Assembly (NCBI GenBank): GCA_016787725.1
Contig: JAEUTZ010000010.1
Coordinates: forward strand, 26,740 to 90,739
Length of the DNA stretch: 64,000 bases
Direction of reading: 5' to 3'
Source: Cyclobacteriaceae bacterium
GTDB lineage: Bacteria > Bacteroidota > Bacteroidia > Cytophagales > Cyclobacteriaceae
In this document: piece after piece, positions 35,356 through 46,000 of the stretch
Position numbering within the stretch: the first letter of the stretch is position 1
Layout: each line of letters opens with the position of its first letter
The notes under the pieces: generated by a model
What the model saw: only the letters and a program-made list of their open reading frames with translations
The model's database searches: none
Told to the model about the DNA's origin: nothing
Program-made: the position numbers and the translations under genes

Positions 35356-36171
35356 ATGGACAAAGCATTTATTCGCCAACTTTACCTTAGTCACCAGCAA
35401 TGCCCTACCTGTCCGGCTCCGGCTGAAGTGGCTCAATTCTTCACCGACTTATTGGGCGCCTTGTTTGCAGACTTTACCCAGTTGGCGCACTTAAGTGAAA
35501 AGGAATTGGAGGAATTGCTTCTAAACTTGCAGTCAGAATTGGAGCGAATTCTTCGTCACAATCCAACACCCGGTGGAACGAATCCGACCCTGGTGGCAGA
35601 GAAGTTTTTTCAGTCACTGCCCGGCCTGTTCAACGCCCTGCAACAGGATGTCACCTCCATGTACGAAGGCGATCCGGCTGCCAAAAGTCGCAATGAAGTG
35701 ATTCGTACTTATCCGGGCTTTTATGCAATTGCTGCCTACCGCCTGGCGCATGCGTTGCATCAACTGGGCGTACAGGGCATTCCGCGCATCATCACCGAAC
35801 ATGCCCATAGTAAAACCGGGATTGATATTCATCCGGCAGCACGCATTGGTACTCATTTCTGTATTGATCATGGAACCGGCATCGTCATCGGAGAAACGGC
35901 TGTGATTGGTAATCATGTAAAGATATATCAGGGCGTAACCTTAGGGGCGCTTAGCGTGAATAAAGCAGACGCGGAAAAGCAACGCCATCCAACCATCGAG
36001 GATCATGTTGTTATCTATTCCGGGGCTACCATCCTGGGGGGTGAAACAGTAATCGGCCATGATAGTATTATTGGCGGCAATGTGTGGATAACGAAAAGTC
36101 TGGCGCCCCATTCGAAAGTATATTATCAGGCCGAAGCGGGCAGTCCCGAAACCCTCCTGATTAAAAATTGA
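35356..36171 (+). CDS. cysE: Serine O-acetyltransferase
   Basis: 271 residues. The N-terminal alpha-helical region is followed by the left-handed beta-helix. Motifs include IHPAARIGTHFCIDHGTG, GVTLGALS and HPTIEDHVVIYSGATILGG, with His residues placed as the catalytic pair. The length and helical N-terminus fit the EpsC/CysE-like short form. It converts L-serine and acetyl-CoA to O-acetylserine. It sits 3 bp upstream of cysM in the same operon. Confidence 0.93.
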   Translation: MDKAFIRQLYLSHQQCPTCPAPAEVAQFFTDLLGALFADFTQLAHLSEKELEELLLNLQSELERILRHNPTPGGTNPTLVAEKFFQSLPGLFNALQQDVTSMYEGDPAAKSRNEVIRTYPGFYAIAAYRLAHALHQLGVQGIPRIITEHAHSKTGIDIHPAARIGTHFCIDHGTGIVIGETAVIGNHVKIYQGVTLGALSVNKADAEKQRHPTIEDHVVIYSGATILGGETVIGHDSIIGGNVWITKSLAPHSKVYYQAEAGSPETLLIKN

Positions 36172-36174
36172 CCT

Positions 36175-37053
36175 ATGAAGCTGGCAGATTTGATTGGCAA
36201 TACCCCCCTTGTAGAATTACAGCACATTCCGGTTAATAAGAAGGTAACGATTTTTGGGAAGCTGGAAGGAAATAACCCGGGTGGGAGTGTGAAAGACCGT
36301 GCGGCCTTCGGCATGATTAAAGGTGCGTTGGATCGGGGCCAAATCAAACGGGGTGATCAATTGATTGAAGCCACCAGTGGGAATACCGGAATAGCGCTGG
36401 CCATGATAGCCCGCATTATGGGTTTGAACATGACCTTGGTGATGCCGGATAACTCCACACGTGAGCGGGTGTTGGCCATGGAAGCGTATGGCGCGCGGGT
36501 CATTTTAACACCCGCTGCCAAAACGATCGAATATTCCCGTGAATTAGCAGAGGCTATGGCAAGCCAGGAAGGATATTTTATTTTAAATCAGTTTGCCAAT
36601 GCTGACAATTACGGCATGCATTATAAAACTACCGGACCCGAAATTTGGCGGGATACACAAGGAAGCTTAACGCACTTTGTTTCTGCCATGGGCACCACCG
36701 GAACGATCATTGGGGTATCCCGTTTTCTGAAAGAAAAGAATAAATCGATTCAAATAGTAGGTACACAACCCGTAGAAGGTTCCAGCATTCCGGGCATCCG
36801 CAGATGGTCACCTGAATTTTTGCCAAAGATTTTTGAGCCGCATCGGGTGGATCGCATAGTGGATGTGAGTGAAGCCGAAGCGCGGCAAATGACTCAACGG
36901 TTGGCGAAGGAAGAAGGGATTTTAGCAGGCATGAGCAGTGGGGGCGCGTTACAGGCAGCCCTTACGATTGCCAATGAGATTGAAACCGGGGTAATCGTTT
37001 TTATCATCTGCGACCGGGGCGATCGCTACCTGAGTTCAGATTTGTTTGGCTAG
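36175..37053 (+). CDS. cysM: Cysteine synthase B (O-acetylserine sulfhydrylase)
   Basis: 292 residues of the fold-type II PLP family. The PLP Lys is in NPGGSVKDRAAFG, the substrate loop is EATSGNTGIALA, and GTTGTIIGVSRFL and GMSSGGALQAAL are also present. It makes cysteine from O-acetylserine and sulfide. It pairs with cysE upstream and faces the sulfate reduction operon (15 bp to the cysN stop), so sulfide made by the latter is used here. Confidence 0.94.
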   Translation: MKLADLIGNTPLVELQHIPVNKKVTIFGKLEGNNPGGSVKDRAAFGMIKGALDRGQIKRGDQLIEATSGNTGIALAMIARIMGLNMTLVMPDNSTRERVLAMEAYGARVILTPAAKTIEYSRELAEAMASQEGYFILNQFANADNYGMHYKTTGPEIWRDTQGSLTHFVSAMGTTGTIIGVSRFLKEKNKSIQIVGTQPVEGSSIPGIRRWSPEFLPKIFEPHRVDRIVDVSEAEARQMTQRLAKEEGILAGMSSGGALQAALTIANEIETGVIVFIICDRGDRYLSSDLFG

Positions 37054-37068
37054 GGTAATCCCAACGTA

Positions 37069-38313
37069 TTAACTTACAAATCCCACGGCTACCGTGTTGT
37101 TGGAGTATTCATCAATCAGGATGAAAGATCCATTGCTGGGATTGTTGTCGTACGCATCTGCCGGAATGGATTTAGCGGTTTTGATTTTAACCCGTGCAAT
37201 TTCATTCATTTTGATGGTGGTTGCTGATACCTGCTCCAGCGTGGAAGGAATCTTGATAAAATCTACTCCGGTGATCTTCGCCTTCGACAAGGAGGTGCCC
37301 GACTGTAACAAGTACGTCTTGCTGCCCGTCATCGGTTCATTGTTTAACCAACAGAGATCAGCCTGCAACTCTTTTAAAAGGGTTGGTTCTTCACCGGTTT
37401 TTACAATCATATCACCACGACTTACATCCACATCATCAGTTAGTGTAATGACGACTGATTGTTTGGTATTTGCGTGGGGTATTGCCTGATCATATTGATA
37501 GATCTTGTTGATCGTGCTGGTACGTTGTGAGGGAAGAATCGTTACAGCATCTCCCTCTTTAAAATATCCGCTCGCCACCCGACCTGCGTATCCGCGAAAA
37601 TCATGGTACTGATCCGTTCGGGGCCGGATGATGTACTGCACCGGAAACCGCGCCTGTGCATGCGATTCGTTTGGGTGCACTTCCAACGATTCCAGTACGT
37701 CCAGCAACGAGCTCCCTTTGAACCAATTCATTTTGTCGGACCGGGTGGTAATATTTTGCCCATATAAAGAACTGATGGGAATAAATTGAATTTGCTGCTT
37801 TTGGGATTTTATCTTTCCGGCAAACTCGGTGAACTTCTGCTCGATGGCCCTGAATTTTTCTTCTTCGTAACCAATCAGGTCCATCTTGTTAACACACACA
37901 ATCACTTGTGGTATTTGCAACAAATGGGCGATGTAATAATGCCGGTGCGTTTGCTCCAGAATTCCATGCCGGGCATCCACCAGAATGACTGAAACATCCG
38001 CATGCGAGGCCCCCGTAATCATGTTGCGTGTATACTCCACATGGCCAGGCGAATCGGCAATAATAAATTTACGCCTCGGAGTTTGAAAGTAGATATGCGC
38101 CACATCGATGGTAATACCCTGTTCGCGTTCAGCAATCAATCCATCGGTAAGTAAGGACAAATCAACAAAGTCAATCCCCTTGCGCTGACTGGCTTTATGA
38201 ATGGCTTCCAGTTTATCGGTGGTGATGGAATTGGTTTCGTATAAAAGTCTTCCAATCAAGGTACTCTTGCCGTCATCCACACTGCCGGCTGTTGCTATGC
38301 GTAATACTTCCAT
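37069..38313 (-). CDS. cysN: Sulfate adenylyltransferase subunit 1 (GTPase)
   Basis: 414 residues. The translation-factor-type GTPase has AGSVDDGKSTLIGRL (P-loop), DSPGHVEYTRNM and VNKMDLIGY, with beta-barrel domains after. There is no fused APS kinase (CysC), as the length shows. With CysD it makes APS from sulfate and ATP, driven by GTP hydrolysis. It follows cysD by 44 bp. Confidence 0.95.
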   Translation of the reverse strand: MEVLRIATAGSVDDGKSTLIGRLLYETNSITTDKLEAIHKASQRKGIDFVDLSLLTDGLIAEREQGITIDVAHIYFQTPRRKFIIADSPGHVEYTRNMITGASHADVSVILVDARHGILEQTHRHYYIAHLLQIPQVIVCVNKMDLIGYEEEKFRAIEQKFTEFAGKIKSQKQQIQFIPISSLYGQNITTRSDKMNWFKGSSLLDVLESLEVHPNESHAQARFPVQYIIRPRTDQYHDFRGYAGRVASGYFKEGDAVTILPSQRTSTINKIYQYDQAIPHANTKQSVVITLTDDVDVSRGDMIVKTGEEPTLLKELQADLCWLNNEPMTGSKTYLLQSGTSLSKAKITGVDFIKIPSTLEQVSATTIKMNEIARVKIKTAKSIPADAYDNNPSNGSFILIDEYSNNTVAVGFVS

Positions 38314-38357
38314 GCTCTTCTATTTCTCTTCTATTGCCTCTTCGTTACCCGAACACA

Positions 38358-39263
38358 TTAAAAATAGCCACTGACTTTTCTCAGTTCCATCGCTGCTTCT
38401 GCCCGCTTATCGTCCAACCGGGTGCCTCGTTCGCTTAACGTGGCACTGATGATTTCATCTATGATTGTATCCAGCGTGTTGGCTTCCGAAGCCAAAGCTG
38501 CAGTGCATGACATATCGCCCACGGTCCGGAATCGCACGTTCTTTCGCACAACTTCTTCATCGGCATCGCGATAGATGAAGTCACTAATGGGCCACAACAC
38601 GCCATCGCGTACCACCACCTCACGCTCATGCGTAAAGTAGATGGAGGGGATTGCCAGTTCTTCTTCGCGGATATAATTCCAAACATCTAATTCTGTCCAG
38701 TTGGAGATGGGAAACACCCGCACATTTTCTCCCGGCTTTATCCGACCATTCAAAAAGTCAAATAATTCGGGGCGTTGGTTCTTGGCATCCCATTGGCCAA
38801 ACTCATCGCGCACGGAGAAAATCCGTTCTTTGGCGCGCGCCTTTTCTTCATCCCTGCGTGCACCACCAAGGCAGGCATCGAACTTCTGTTCTTCAATCAT
38901 GCGCAGGAGTGTAACAGTCTGCAACGTATTGCGACTGGCGAACTTCCCTTTCTCCTCGGTTACCCGGCCGGCATCAATATCCTCTTGCACATACCCGACA
39001 ATCATATCCACTCCGGTAGTTTGCACCAGCCAATCGCGAAATACTATAGTTTCCGGAAAATTATGACCGGTATCGATGTGCAAAAGTGGAAACGGAATTT
39101 TACCAGGATAAAATGCCTTCTGTGCTAACCGGACCAGCGTAATGGAGTCTTTGCCGCCTGAAAATAAAATTGCAGGTCGCTCAAATTGCGCAGCTGCTTC
39201 ACGCAGGATATAGATGGCTTCGTCTTCTAAGTCTCGTGGAAACTCTTTCTTCATGGTAGACAT
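38358..39263 (-). CDS. cysD: Sulfate adenylyltransferase subunit 2
   Basis: 301 residues. The PP-loop ATP pyrophosphatase motif FSGGKDSITLVRL and the family signatures HIDTGHNFPET and LGGARRDEEKARAKER are present, with DMSCTAAL near the C-terminus. It catalyses the sulfate-to-APS adenylyl transfer. It directly follows cysH (2 bp) and is followed by cysN. Confidence 0.95.
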   Translation of the reverse strand: MSTMKKEFPRDLEDEAIYILREAAAQFERPAILFSGGKDSITLVRLAQKAFYPGKIPFPLLHIDTGHNFPETIVFRDWLVQTTGVDMIVGYVQEDIDAGRVTEEKGKFASRNTLQTVTLLRMIEEQKFDACLGGARRDEEKARAKERIFSVRDEFGQWDAKNQRPELFDFLNGRIKPGENVRVFPISNWTELDVWNYIREEELAIPSIYFTHEREVVVRDGVLWPISDFIYRDADEEVVRKNVRFRTVGDMSCTAALASEANTLDTIIDEIISATLSERGTRLDDKRAEAAMELRKVSGYF

Positions 39264-39265
39264 AC

Positions 39266-39982
39266 TTACTTTTTCAGAGAAACATCCGGTTCATGCAGGC
39301 CACATTCTTTGTTGGAACTTTCCCACCACCAACGGCCCGCCCGAACATCTTCTCCCGGCATAATAGCCCGGGTACAAGGAGCACAACCAATGCTGGGATA
39401 GCCCTTCTTATGCAATGTATTTACCGGAATTTTATGAACGTCAATGAAGTCGGTAACTTCCTTTTCCTTCCAATGCAACAGCGGATTGTATTTGATGACC
39501 TGATGGTGTTCATCCCATTCTACCAAGGGCATATGGCTGCGGTTGGTTGATTGTTCTGCCCGTACTCCGGTTATCCACACTATTGTATCTTGCAAGGCAC
39601 GTTTCAAAGGTTCCACTTTGCGAATGAAACAACATTCCTTCCGGTTGGCTACGGAATCATAAAAGCTGTTCGGTCCCTTTTCAGTTATCAGTTTCTCAAC
39701 AGATTCGGCTTTTGGGAAATACACCTGAATGGGGATTCCGTATTTCTTTTGTGTGAGATCGAGCAAATCGTAAGTTTCCTGAAAAAGCCGGCCTGTATCG
39801 AGGGTAAAGATTTTGATGTCGATTTTCTCGGACCCAATCATGTGGGTAATCACCTGATCTTCCAGCCCAAGCGCACTGGAAAAACGAACTGCTTCCGGAA
39901 ACTGAAGGGCCAGCCAGCGTAGTCCTTGCTGGGCCGACAAAGCGGCCAGTGAATTTGCCACAAATCCAACGTTTGCACTCAT
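39266..39982 (-). CDS. cysH: Assimilatory APS reductase (CysH family with FeS cysteines)
   Basis: 238 residues from the ATG at 39982; an upstream TTG is less likely. The PP-loop domain has FSSALGLEDQVI. Cys pairs NRKECCFIRKVEPL and SIGCAPCTRAI form the [4Fe-4S] motif, and NKECGLH carries the nucleophile Cys. The FeS motif is the mark of APS-type, not PAPS-type, reductases. This fits the absence of cysC. It reduces APS to sulfite. First gene of cysH-cysD-cysN. Confidence 0.93.
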   Translation of the reverse strand: MSANVGFVANSLAALSAQQGLRWLALQFPEAVRFSSALGLEDQVITHMIGSEKIDIKIFTLDTGRLFQETYDLLDLTQKKYGIPIQVYFPKAESVEKLITEKGPNSFYDSVANRKECCFIRKVEPLKRALQDTIVWITGVRAEQSTNRSHMPLVEWDEHHQVIKYNPLLHWKEKEVTDFIDVHKIPVNTLHKKGYPSIGCAPCTRAIMPGEDVRAGRWWWESSNKECGLHEPDVSLKK

Positions 39983-40003
39983 GGAGAACCTTTTACCAAG
40001 GCG

Positions 40004-40011
40004 CAAATGTA
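40004..40011 (-). promoter_or_regulatory. Bacteroidota -7 box (TACATTTG) of the cysHDN operon
   Basis: On the minus strand TACATTTG fits TAnnTTTG and would start a transcript about 16 nt before the cysH ATG. There is no TTTG at -33; inverted repeats at 40018-40042 occupy that region instead. Confidence 0.55.
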
Positions 40012-40017
40012 GTTTTT

Positions 40018-40042
40018 ATTCTATAGAATTTATAGGATTCTA
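40018..40042. promoter_or_regulatory. Overlapping palindromes upstream of cysHDN, candidate operator
   Basis: A perfect 12-bp palindrome ATTCTATAGAAT (40018-40029) overlaps a second inverted repeat (TAGAAT at 40024-40029 with ATTCTA at 40037-40042). They sit directly upstream of the -7 box, in place of a -33 element. An Rrf2-type or LysR-type sulfur regulator is plausible; the binder is not identified here. Confidence 0.45.
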
Positions 40043-40059
40043 CGCCTTCACATCTAGCG

Positions 40060-41439
40060 TTAATTAGCGAATTCGAGGATCGGAGTAAACGAGGGTGTGC
40101 TGATCACTTTATCGGCACTGTAGTTCAGTAATTCATGGGTGGAGCAAAACGAGACGCCAATACCAGCTTGTTTAATCATACAAAGATCGTTGGAACTATC
40201 CCCCACAGCAATGGTATTTGACAACGAAATGGCATGCTTATCCAATACTTTAATCATGGCATGCGATTTACATAACGTGTGCCGGCACACGCTTCGTTCA
40301 CCCGGAAAAAAGAAGGAGGGTACTTTCACCTCTCCGGTGGCAATGCTGTTGGAAAATTCCAACTCATTGGATAGGGCAAAGTCAGCGCGGATTTTATTCT
40401 TGATGTGCGTAGTTACGAAGTCGTAACTGTCGCTGATAATACCTACCAGGTAACCGCGCTGGTGAAGAACCTCAACGGTTGGAATAATATCGTCAACGAG
40501 GGGGAGGGTATCGGCCACGGAAATCAATTGCGAAATGGTAAGTCCTTTCAATAAAGTGGCAATATTCTTTGTCCTGGATACAGGGTCCTCTATAGAGGAA
40601 CGAATTTCCATGAGCTTATCAGTAAATCCATACAGGCGGGCACAACGATCAATGTAACGACCTTTTAAAAGCGTGTTGTCCATGTCGAAGATTACCGCTT
40701 TATTAAACTCCCGTAACTTTTCTTTTAATGCGAAGTCCATCTGGCTGCGGATCACTTGAATCGTTTCGGCTTCTTCCAGCGAAAATAGATTGTCCGGATG
40801 CCGCAGGGCTTTTGTTAAAATTGTTTGTGAAACTTCTTTACTCATTTTCCCCAACTCCTGCCAGGGTTTCATTTTGTTTTCGATCTCGCCAATAAATATT
40901 TCTTTGATTCGTGCTTTGGCAAGAAAGACATCAATCAGCAATCCGATGTCCACTCCATAGTCATCCTGAAATTTCACTTCGTTCAGAATCTTTTTGTGTG
41001 CAGCAATCATGCCGCTGAGCGGTTGTTTGAAATTGGCGAGATCCGGAAACAGGATCGACAACAAGGGCTTGGCCACCAATTCAGTTACCCGGCCCGCCTG
41101 ACGGCTAAAGGTGGCTTTGCAAAAGTCCGCCTCATCATTCAAAATAGGTTCAATCAATAAGGGAATGGTTTCATCGGGGTAAGGATCAATGTCACCATCC
41201 AGAAAAACAATTACATCGTTTTTCGCCAACATGACACCTTCCCGCATCGAAACTCCTTTTCCGACCTTGGTACTGGTAATAACCCGGGCACCGGCCTCTT
41301 GTGCTACCTTTACGGTGTTGTCTACGGACTTATCATCGATGACAAGAACTTCTGATACCGCAGAATGAGACAGGGCGTATCGCACGACCGCCCCTACGGT
41401 TGCTTCTTCATTCAATACCGGGATAACCACACTTACCAT
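40060..41439 (-). CDS. Glycosyltransferase (GT2/GT81-like) fused to a HAD-type phosphatase
   Basis: 459 residues from the ATG at 41439; an upstream TTG would add 7. The N-terminal half (1-230) is a GT-A glycosyltransferase (SVVIPVLNEEATV, VIDDKSVDNT, FLDGDIDPYPDE). RVTELVAKPLLSILFPDL with FKQPLSG resembles glucosyl-3-phosphoglycerate synthase (GT81). The C-terminal half (about 250-459) is a HAD-IB phosphatase like SerB (VIFDMDNTLL, GIISDSYDF, GDSSNDLCMI). A likely reading is a bifunctional glucosylglycerate enzyme: synthase plus product phosphatase. That substrate is inference. Confidence 0.8.
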   Translation of the reverse strand: MVSVVIPVLNEEATVGAVVRYALSHSAVSEVLVIDDKSVDNTVKVAQEAGARVITSTKVGKGVSMREGVMLAKNDVIVFLDGDIDPYPDETIPLLIEPILNDEADFCKATFSRQAGRVTELVAKPLLSILFPDLANFKQPLSGMIAAHKKILNEVKFQDDYGVDIGLLIDVFLAKARIKEIFIGEIENKMKPWQELGKMSKEVSQTILTKALRHPDNLFSLEEAETIQVIRSQMDFALKEKLREFNKAVIFDMDNTLLKGRYIDRCARLYGFTDKLMEIRSSIEDPVSRTKNIATLLKGLTISQLISVADTLPLVDDIIPTVEVLHQRGYLVGIISDSYDFVTTHIKNKIRADFALSNELEFSNSIATGEVKVPSFFFPGERSVCRHTLCKSHAMIKVLDKHAISLSNTIAVGDSSNDLCMIKQAGIGVSFCSTHELLNYSADKVISTPSFTPILEFAN

Positions 41440-41572
41440 GTACTTCAATTGAACAGGCAAGTTAAAGTCTTGACGGTGAAGATGTGTTATAATTTAATTA
41501 AAGAATCAGAGCTTGATTTTACTTATTGAATCGCCAAAAATTACGGAAATAGATCTATTCCACTAGAATGAG

Positions 41573-42925
41573 TTAAATGCCTTCCGGGGTAGGATGAATC
41601 CACGGCCCGCGGTACGCACGGGTCAAGAGTTGGGTCGCTTCCTCATCGTTCACGACAATCCGCTTCGTTGGATCATATTGAAGCGTTCTTCCGGTCTTCA
41701 TAGCCACATTGGCCAGGATACAGCTGGCCGTACTGATGTGCCCTTCTTCGATATCGGCCACCGGTTTATTCCCGGATTCAATGCAACTTAAAAAGTTGAG
41801 CATCTGGCCTCGGGTAGCAGGAGCCGTGTGTAGTTCAATGTCCTTCTCTTTCAAATCTTCCGGATACTTTTCCCGTTCATAGGTAACATCCATATGAATT
41901 TTCTTGCCTTCTGTGGGTGTAAAATCAAATCGATAAGGACTGCCAGCCAGCACCCCTTTGTCACCATAAATTTTGAACCCCCATGGATAATCCGGATCCA
42001 CTGCGGGACCCCATGTTCGATGCTGCCACACAGCCGTCAGATTACCGAATTCAAAAATGGCGGTTTGGGTATCCGCTATGTTGGACTTACCTGTTTTCTG
42101 CACATAGATTCCACCCGAAGAGGAAATGCGGGTTGGCCAGCCCAGGTCAAGTGTCCAGCGAACGGCATCCAGCATGTGCACACACATATCACCTACAATC
42201 CCGTTACCATATTCCATAAACGCACGCCACCAACCCCTGTGGGGTAAGCCATCGTAGAGTCGAAGGGGTGCCGGTCCGGTCCACATTTCATAGTCAAGAA
42301 AATCGGGAATGGCTTGTACAGGCGGATTGCTGTTGTTGCGCATGTGATAATAACAAAATATTTCTACGTGCGAAATTTTTCCGAGCAGTCCCGCTTCCAC
42401 CACATTTATTTTAGCGTCTATCAGGTGTGGAGTGCTTCTTCGCTGCAAGCCAACCTGTACCGTTCGTTTGTACTTGCGTGCGGCCGCCACCATGGCTTCG
42501 CCTTCCATCACGTCCACGCTGATGGGCTTCTGCACATACACATGGGCTCCGGCTTTCATGGCATCAATGGCTTGTAAGGCGTGCCAATGGTCGGGTGACC
42601 CAATCAACACGATGTCTGGTTTTTGTTCTGATAAAAGTTTTCGGTAGTCACCAAACAACGCTGGCACTTTACCGGATTGTTGACGCTGACTGACAAGCGA
42701 TCCGGCCTCCTTCAATAAATTTTTATCCACATCGCACAATCCTACGACATCCACAGGGGCTACCTGAATTAATTTGAAGAGATCACTTTTGCCATACCAT
42801 CCGGTGCCAATCAAGCCCACGCGCAAGGGTTTGGGTTGATGAAAATAACTCATGGCCGGGCTTGAAATTGCGCCCAGGGCCAATGCCGCTCCTGTTTTGA
42901 GAAATTCTCTGCGATGGATTTTCAT
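41573..42925 (-). CDS. Gfo/Idh/MocA oxidoreductase with a Tat signal
   Basis: 450 residues. The N-terminus has a twin-arginine signal (HRREFLKTGAALALGA), so it is exported folded with its cofactor. The Rossmann motif is VGLIGTGWYGKSD, and the catalytic EKP-like motif is YVQKPISVD. The C-terminal dimerisation domain follows (WTGPAPLR, HRGWWRAFMEYGNGIVGD). Likely an NAD(P)-dependent sugar or polyol dehydrogenase acting in the periplasm. Substrate not known. Confidence 0.9.
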   Translation of the reverse strand: MKIHRREFLKTGAALALGAISSPAMSYFHQPKPLRVGLIGTGWYGKSDLFKLIQVAPVDVVGLCDVDKNLLKEAGSLVSQRQQSGKVPALFGDYRKLLSEQKPDIVLIGSPDHWHALQAIDAMKAGAHVYVQKPISVDVMEGEAMVAAARKYKRTVQVGLQRRSTPHLIDAKINVVEAGLLGKISHVEIFCYYHMRNNSNPPVQAIPDFLDYEMWTGPAPLRLYDGLPHRGWWRAFMEYGNGIVGDMCVHMLDAVRWTLDLGWPTRISSSGGIYVQKTGKSNIADTQTAIFEFGNLTAVWQHRTWGPAVDPDYPWGFKIYGDKGVLAGSPYRFDFTPTEGKKIHMDVTYEREKYPEDLKEKDIELHTAPATRGQMLNFLSCIESGNKPVADIEEGHISTASCILANVAMKTGRTLQYDPTKRIVVNDEEATQLLTRAYRGPWIHPTPEGI

Positions 42926-43058
42926 GGATAAAGTGAAAGATGGTCTCTTTCATGCGAATGTACTAAATGATAGAATGTTTGTGAATTATCCTAACCAACT
43001 GTAGGTGGATTTATCTATCTTGTAACTACCAATACTATAATCATAAAAACAAATCCTC

Positions 43059-46000
43059 ATGAGAAGCATTGTCTTCATCCTGTTTTTGATAGGCCCGGGT
43101 TTATACGCGCAACAAAAGGGATATTATCTCACCCCGGCCATACACGGACAATGGGTTGTATTTACAACCGAGGGTGACCTTTGGAAGTATGACCTGTCTA
43201 CCGGACAAACCTCAAGACTCACCACCCACCACGGCATCGAGTCTGAACCGATCTTTAGTCCGGATGGGAAACAGATTGTTTTCACAGGCCAGCTGGAGGG
43301 CAGCTCTGAATTGTATAGCATCGCCAGTACCGGGGGCATTCCCAAACGCCTTACGTATGTTAATTCCTGGGAAGTAAAGGCGATTGCCTGGCTACCGGAT
43401 GGAAAAATTCTTTATACAGCCCGAAATGAAAGTGCACTGGATGACAATCAGTTATTCAAACTGGATCCAAATACGCTTGCCTCGGAAATCATTCCCCTGG
43501 CACAGGCCGCAGATGGTACATATGATACCAAAGGAACCTTATACTTTACACGGTTTGCTTTTCAGGGAAGTCATACGAAGCGCTATCAAGGAGGTACCGC
43601 TCAAAATATTTGGCGGTTTGTTGGCAACGCACCGTCTACGTGCATGACCTGCGACTATGCCGGTACCAGCCGGGAAGCAATGTTTTACAAAGACCGGATT
43701 TACTTTGCCAGCGACCGCGATGGCACCATGAACATCTGGTCGATGAACCTGGAAGCGAAAGACCTGAAGCAACATACGTTTTCCAGTGGGTGGGACCTGC
43801 TGTCACCTTCCCTTCATGATTCCAAAATCGTTTACCACAAAGGAGCGGATCTCGGATTGTATGATATTGAAAAAAATGAAGACCGCATCCTCGACATTAC
43901 CATACAATCGGATTTCGATCAGCGGAGCCCACGCTGGATAAAAAATCCAACCGATAAAATATCCTATTGGGAAGTTTCACCCGGGGGAAAATTTATAGCC
44001 TTGATTTCACGTGGAAGACTATTCGTTAGTCCGGCCAACGGGAGTCGCTGGGTGGAGATTACCCGAAAGAGTGGAGTGCGTTATAAAATGGTCGCCTTCC
44101 TGGATGAGAAGAATGTAGTGTATTTATCGGATGAAAGCGGTGAATATGAGATCTGGAAAGCACCGGCCGATGGGAGTGGAGTACCACAACAACTGACACG
44201 GAATTCCAGAGTACTGATTACGGACCTGTTTGTGGCTCCCAATGGAAAACACATCGCTTATGCGGATAAGGATCTAAAATTATTCTTGTATACGTTGGCC
44301 GATGGAACTACAAAACTCATTGAACAGAACCTGGATGGCGGTATGGCCGGAGTGGCCTGGGCCAAGGAAGACTATTTAACATACGAAGCTGCTGCTGAGA
44401 ATTCTAACGGCATCCTTCGGTCGTATCACATTCCAACCGCAAAGCTTGAGACCATTACCACTACCCGATTAAATAATTACAGTGCCCACTACACACCGGA
44501 TAACCAATGGCTCTATTTTGCTTCGGAACGAAATCTGGCCACTTCGGTAGGATCTCCCTGGGGTTTGCGTCAACCGGAACCCTATTATGATAAGACCGCC
44601 AAAATTTATGCGATGCCTTTGAAGGCAGATCTTCCTTTCCCGTTTATGCAACCGGATGGCTGGATGGAAGAGAAGAAGGACGAGGAGCCAAAATCAGAAG
44701 ACAAAAAATCCAAATCAAAAAAGCAGGAAGAAAAAAAGGAGCCCGCATTCGTCATTGATTGGAAGAGGGCGGCAGCAAGTCTTTACGAAGTGCCAGTGCC
44801 GGGTAAGAATTTACTCCGGCTGCGGGTGGCCGAGAAACATCTTTACTGGACGGAGATGGAAGCCGGCCAGTGGAACAAGCAGAAATTGTTTGCGTTGAAG
44901 ATCGGATATGATAAAAAGTTCGAACCCACACTGGTGGCAGAGGACATTACCGGATACGATTTATCGCCTGATAGGAAAAAGGTGGTGATCGATAAAAATA
45001 ATACCCTTTACATCGCGGAGGCCGATGGCAGCAAAGCCGACTTGGAGAAGACAAAACTGGATCTTTCTAATTGGGTGTTTCAGTTTGATCCGGTAGACGA
45101 CTGGCGTCAAATGTTTAACGATGCGTGGCGCATGGAACGTGATTATTTCTACGATCCTAAGTTGCATGGTGTGGATTGGGTGGCTGTCAAAAAGCGGTAT
45201 GAAGTCTTGTTGCCGCGCATTACCGATCGCTATGAACTCGATAACCTGATTGCACAAATGGTTTCGGAGCTTTCAGCACTGCACATCTTTGTTTATGGTG
45301 GTGATAAACGCCAACCTCCGGTTAATATCCCAATGGCTTCGTTGGGAGCCAAGTTGCAACGACATGCTTCCGGTACCGGATACGTGATTGCGCACATTTA
45401 CCAGGGCGACCCCGATTATCCGGAAAGCCTTTCCCCGCTTATGAAACCACATCTCAGGATTAAAGCCGGGGATGTGTTACTGAAAATAAATGACCAACCG
45501 GTAAACGATCCGGCTAGTTTGTCGTTGGCGTTATCCGGCAAAGCGAATGTCTGGGTTAAATTATTGTTACGAAATGCAAGCGGCACAGACTACACTCAAT
45601 TGGTGAAGCCAATAACAGAGTGGGAGGAATCCAATCTTCGATACACCGAGTGGGAGTACACACGGAGACTTGACGTTGAGCAAAAGACCGGAGCCCAAGT
45701 AGGTTACATTCACTTGCGCGCGATGACACGCCCTGACATGGATGACTTTGTGAAGCAGTTTTATCCGGTCTTTAATCGCGGTGGTCTCATTCTGGATGTG
45801 CGTCACAATGGCGGAGGTAATATTGATAGCTGGGTGTTAGAAAAGCTGATGCGAAAAGCATGGTTCTATTGGCAACCGCGTGTGGGCAAACCGTACTGGA
45901 ACATGCAATATGCATTTCGCGGACACATCGTATTGTTGTGCGATGAAGCTACCGGATCAGATGGGGAGGCGGTAGCGGAAGGTATACGCAGGTTAAACCT

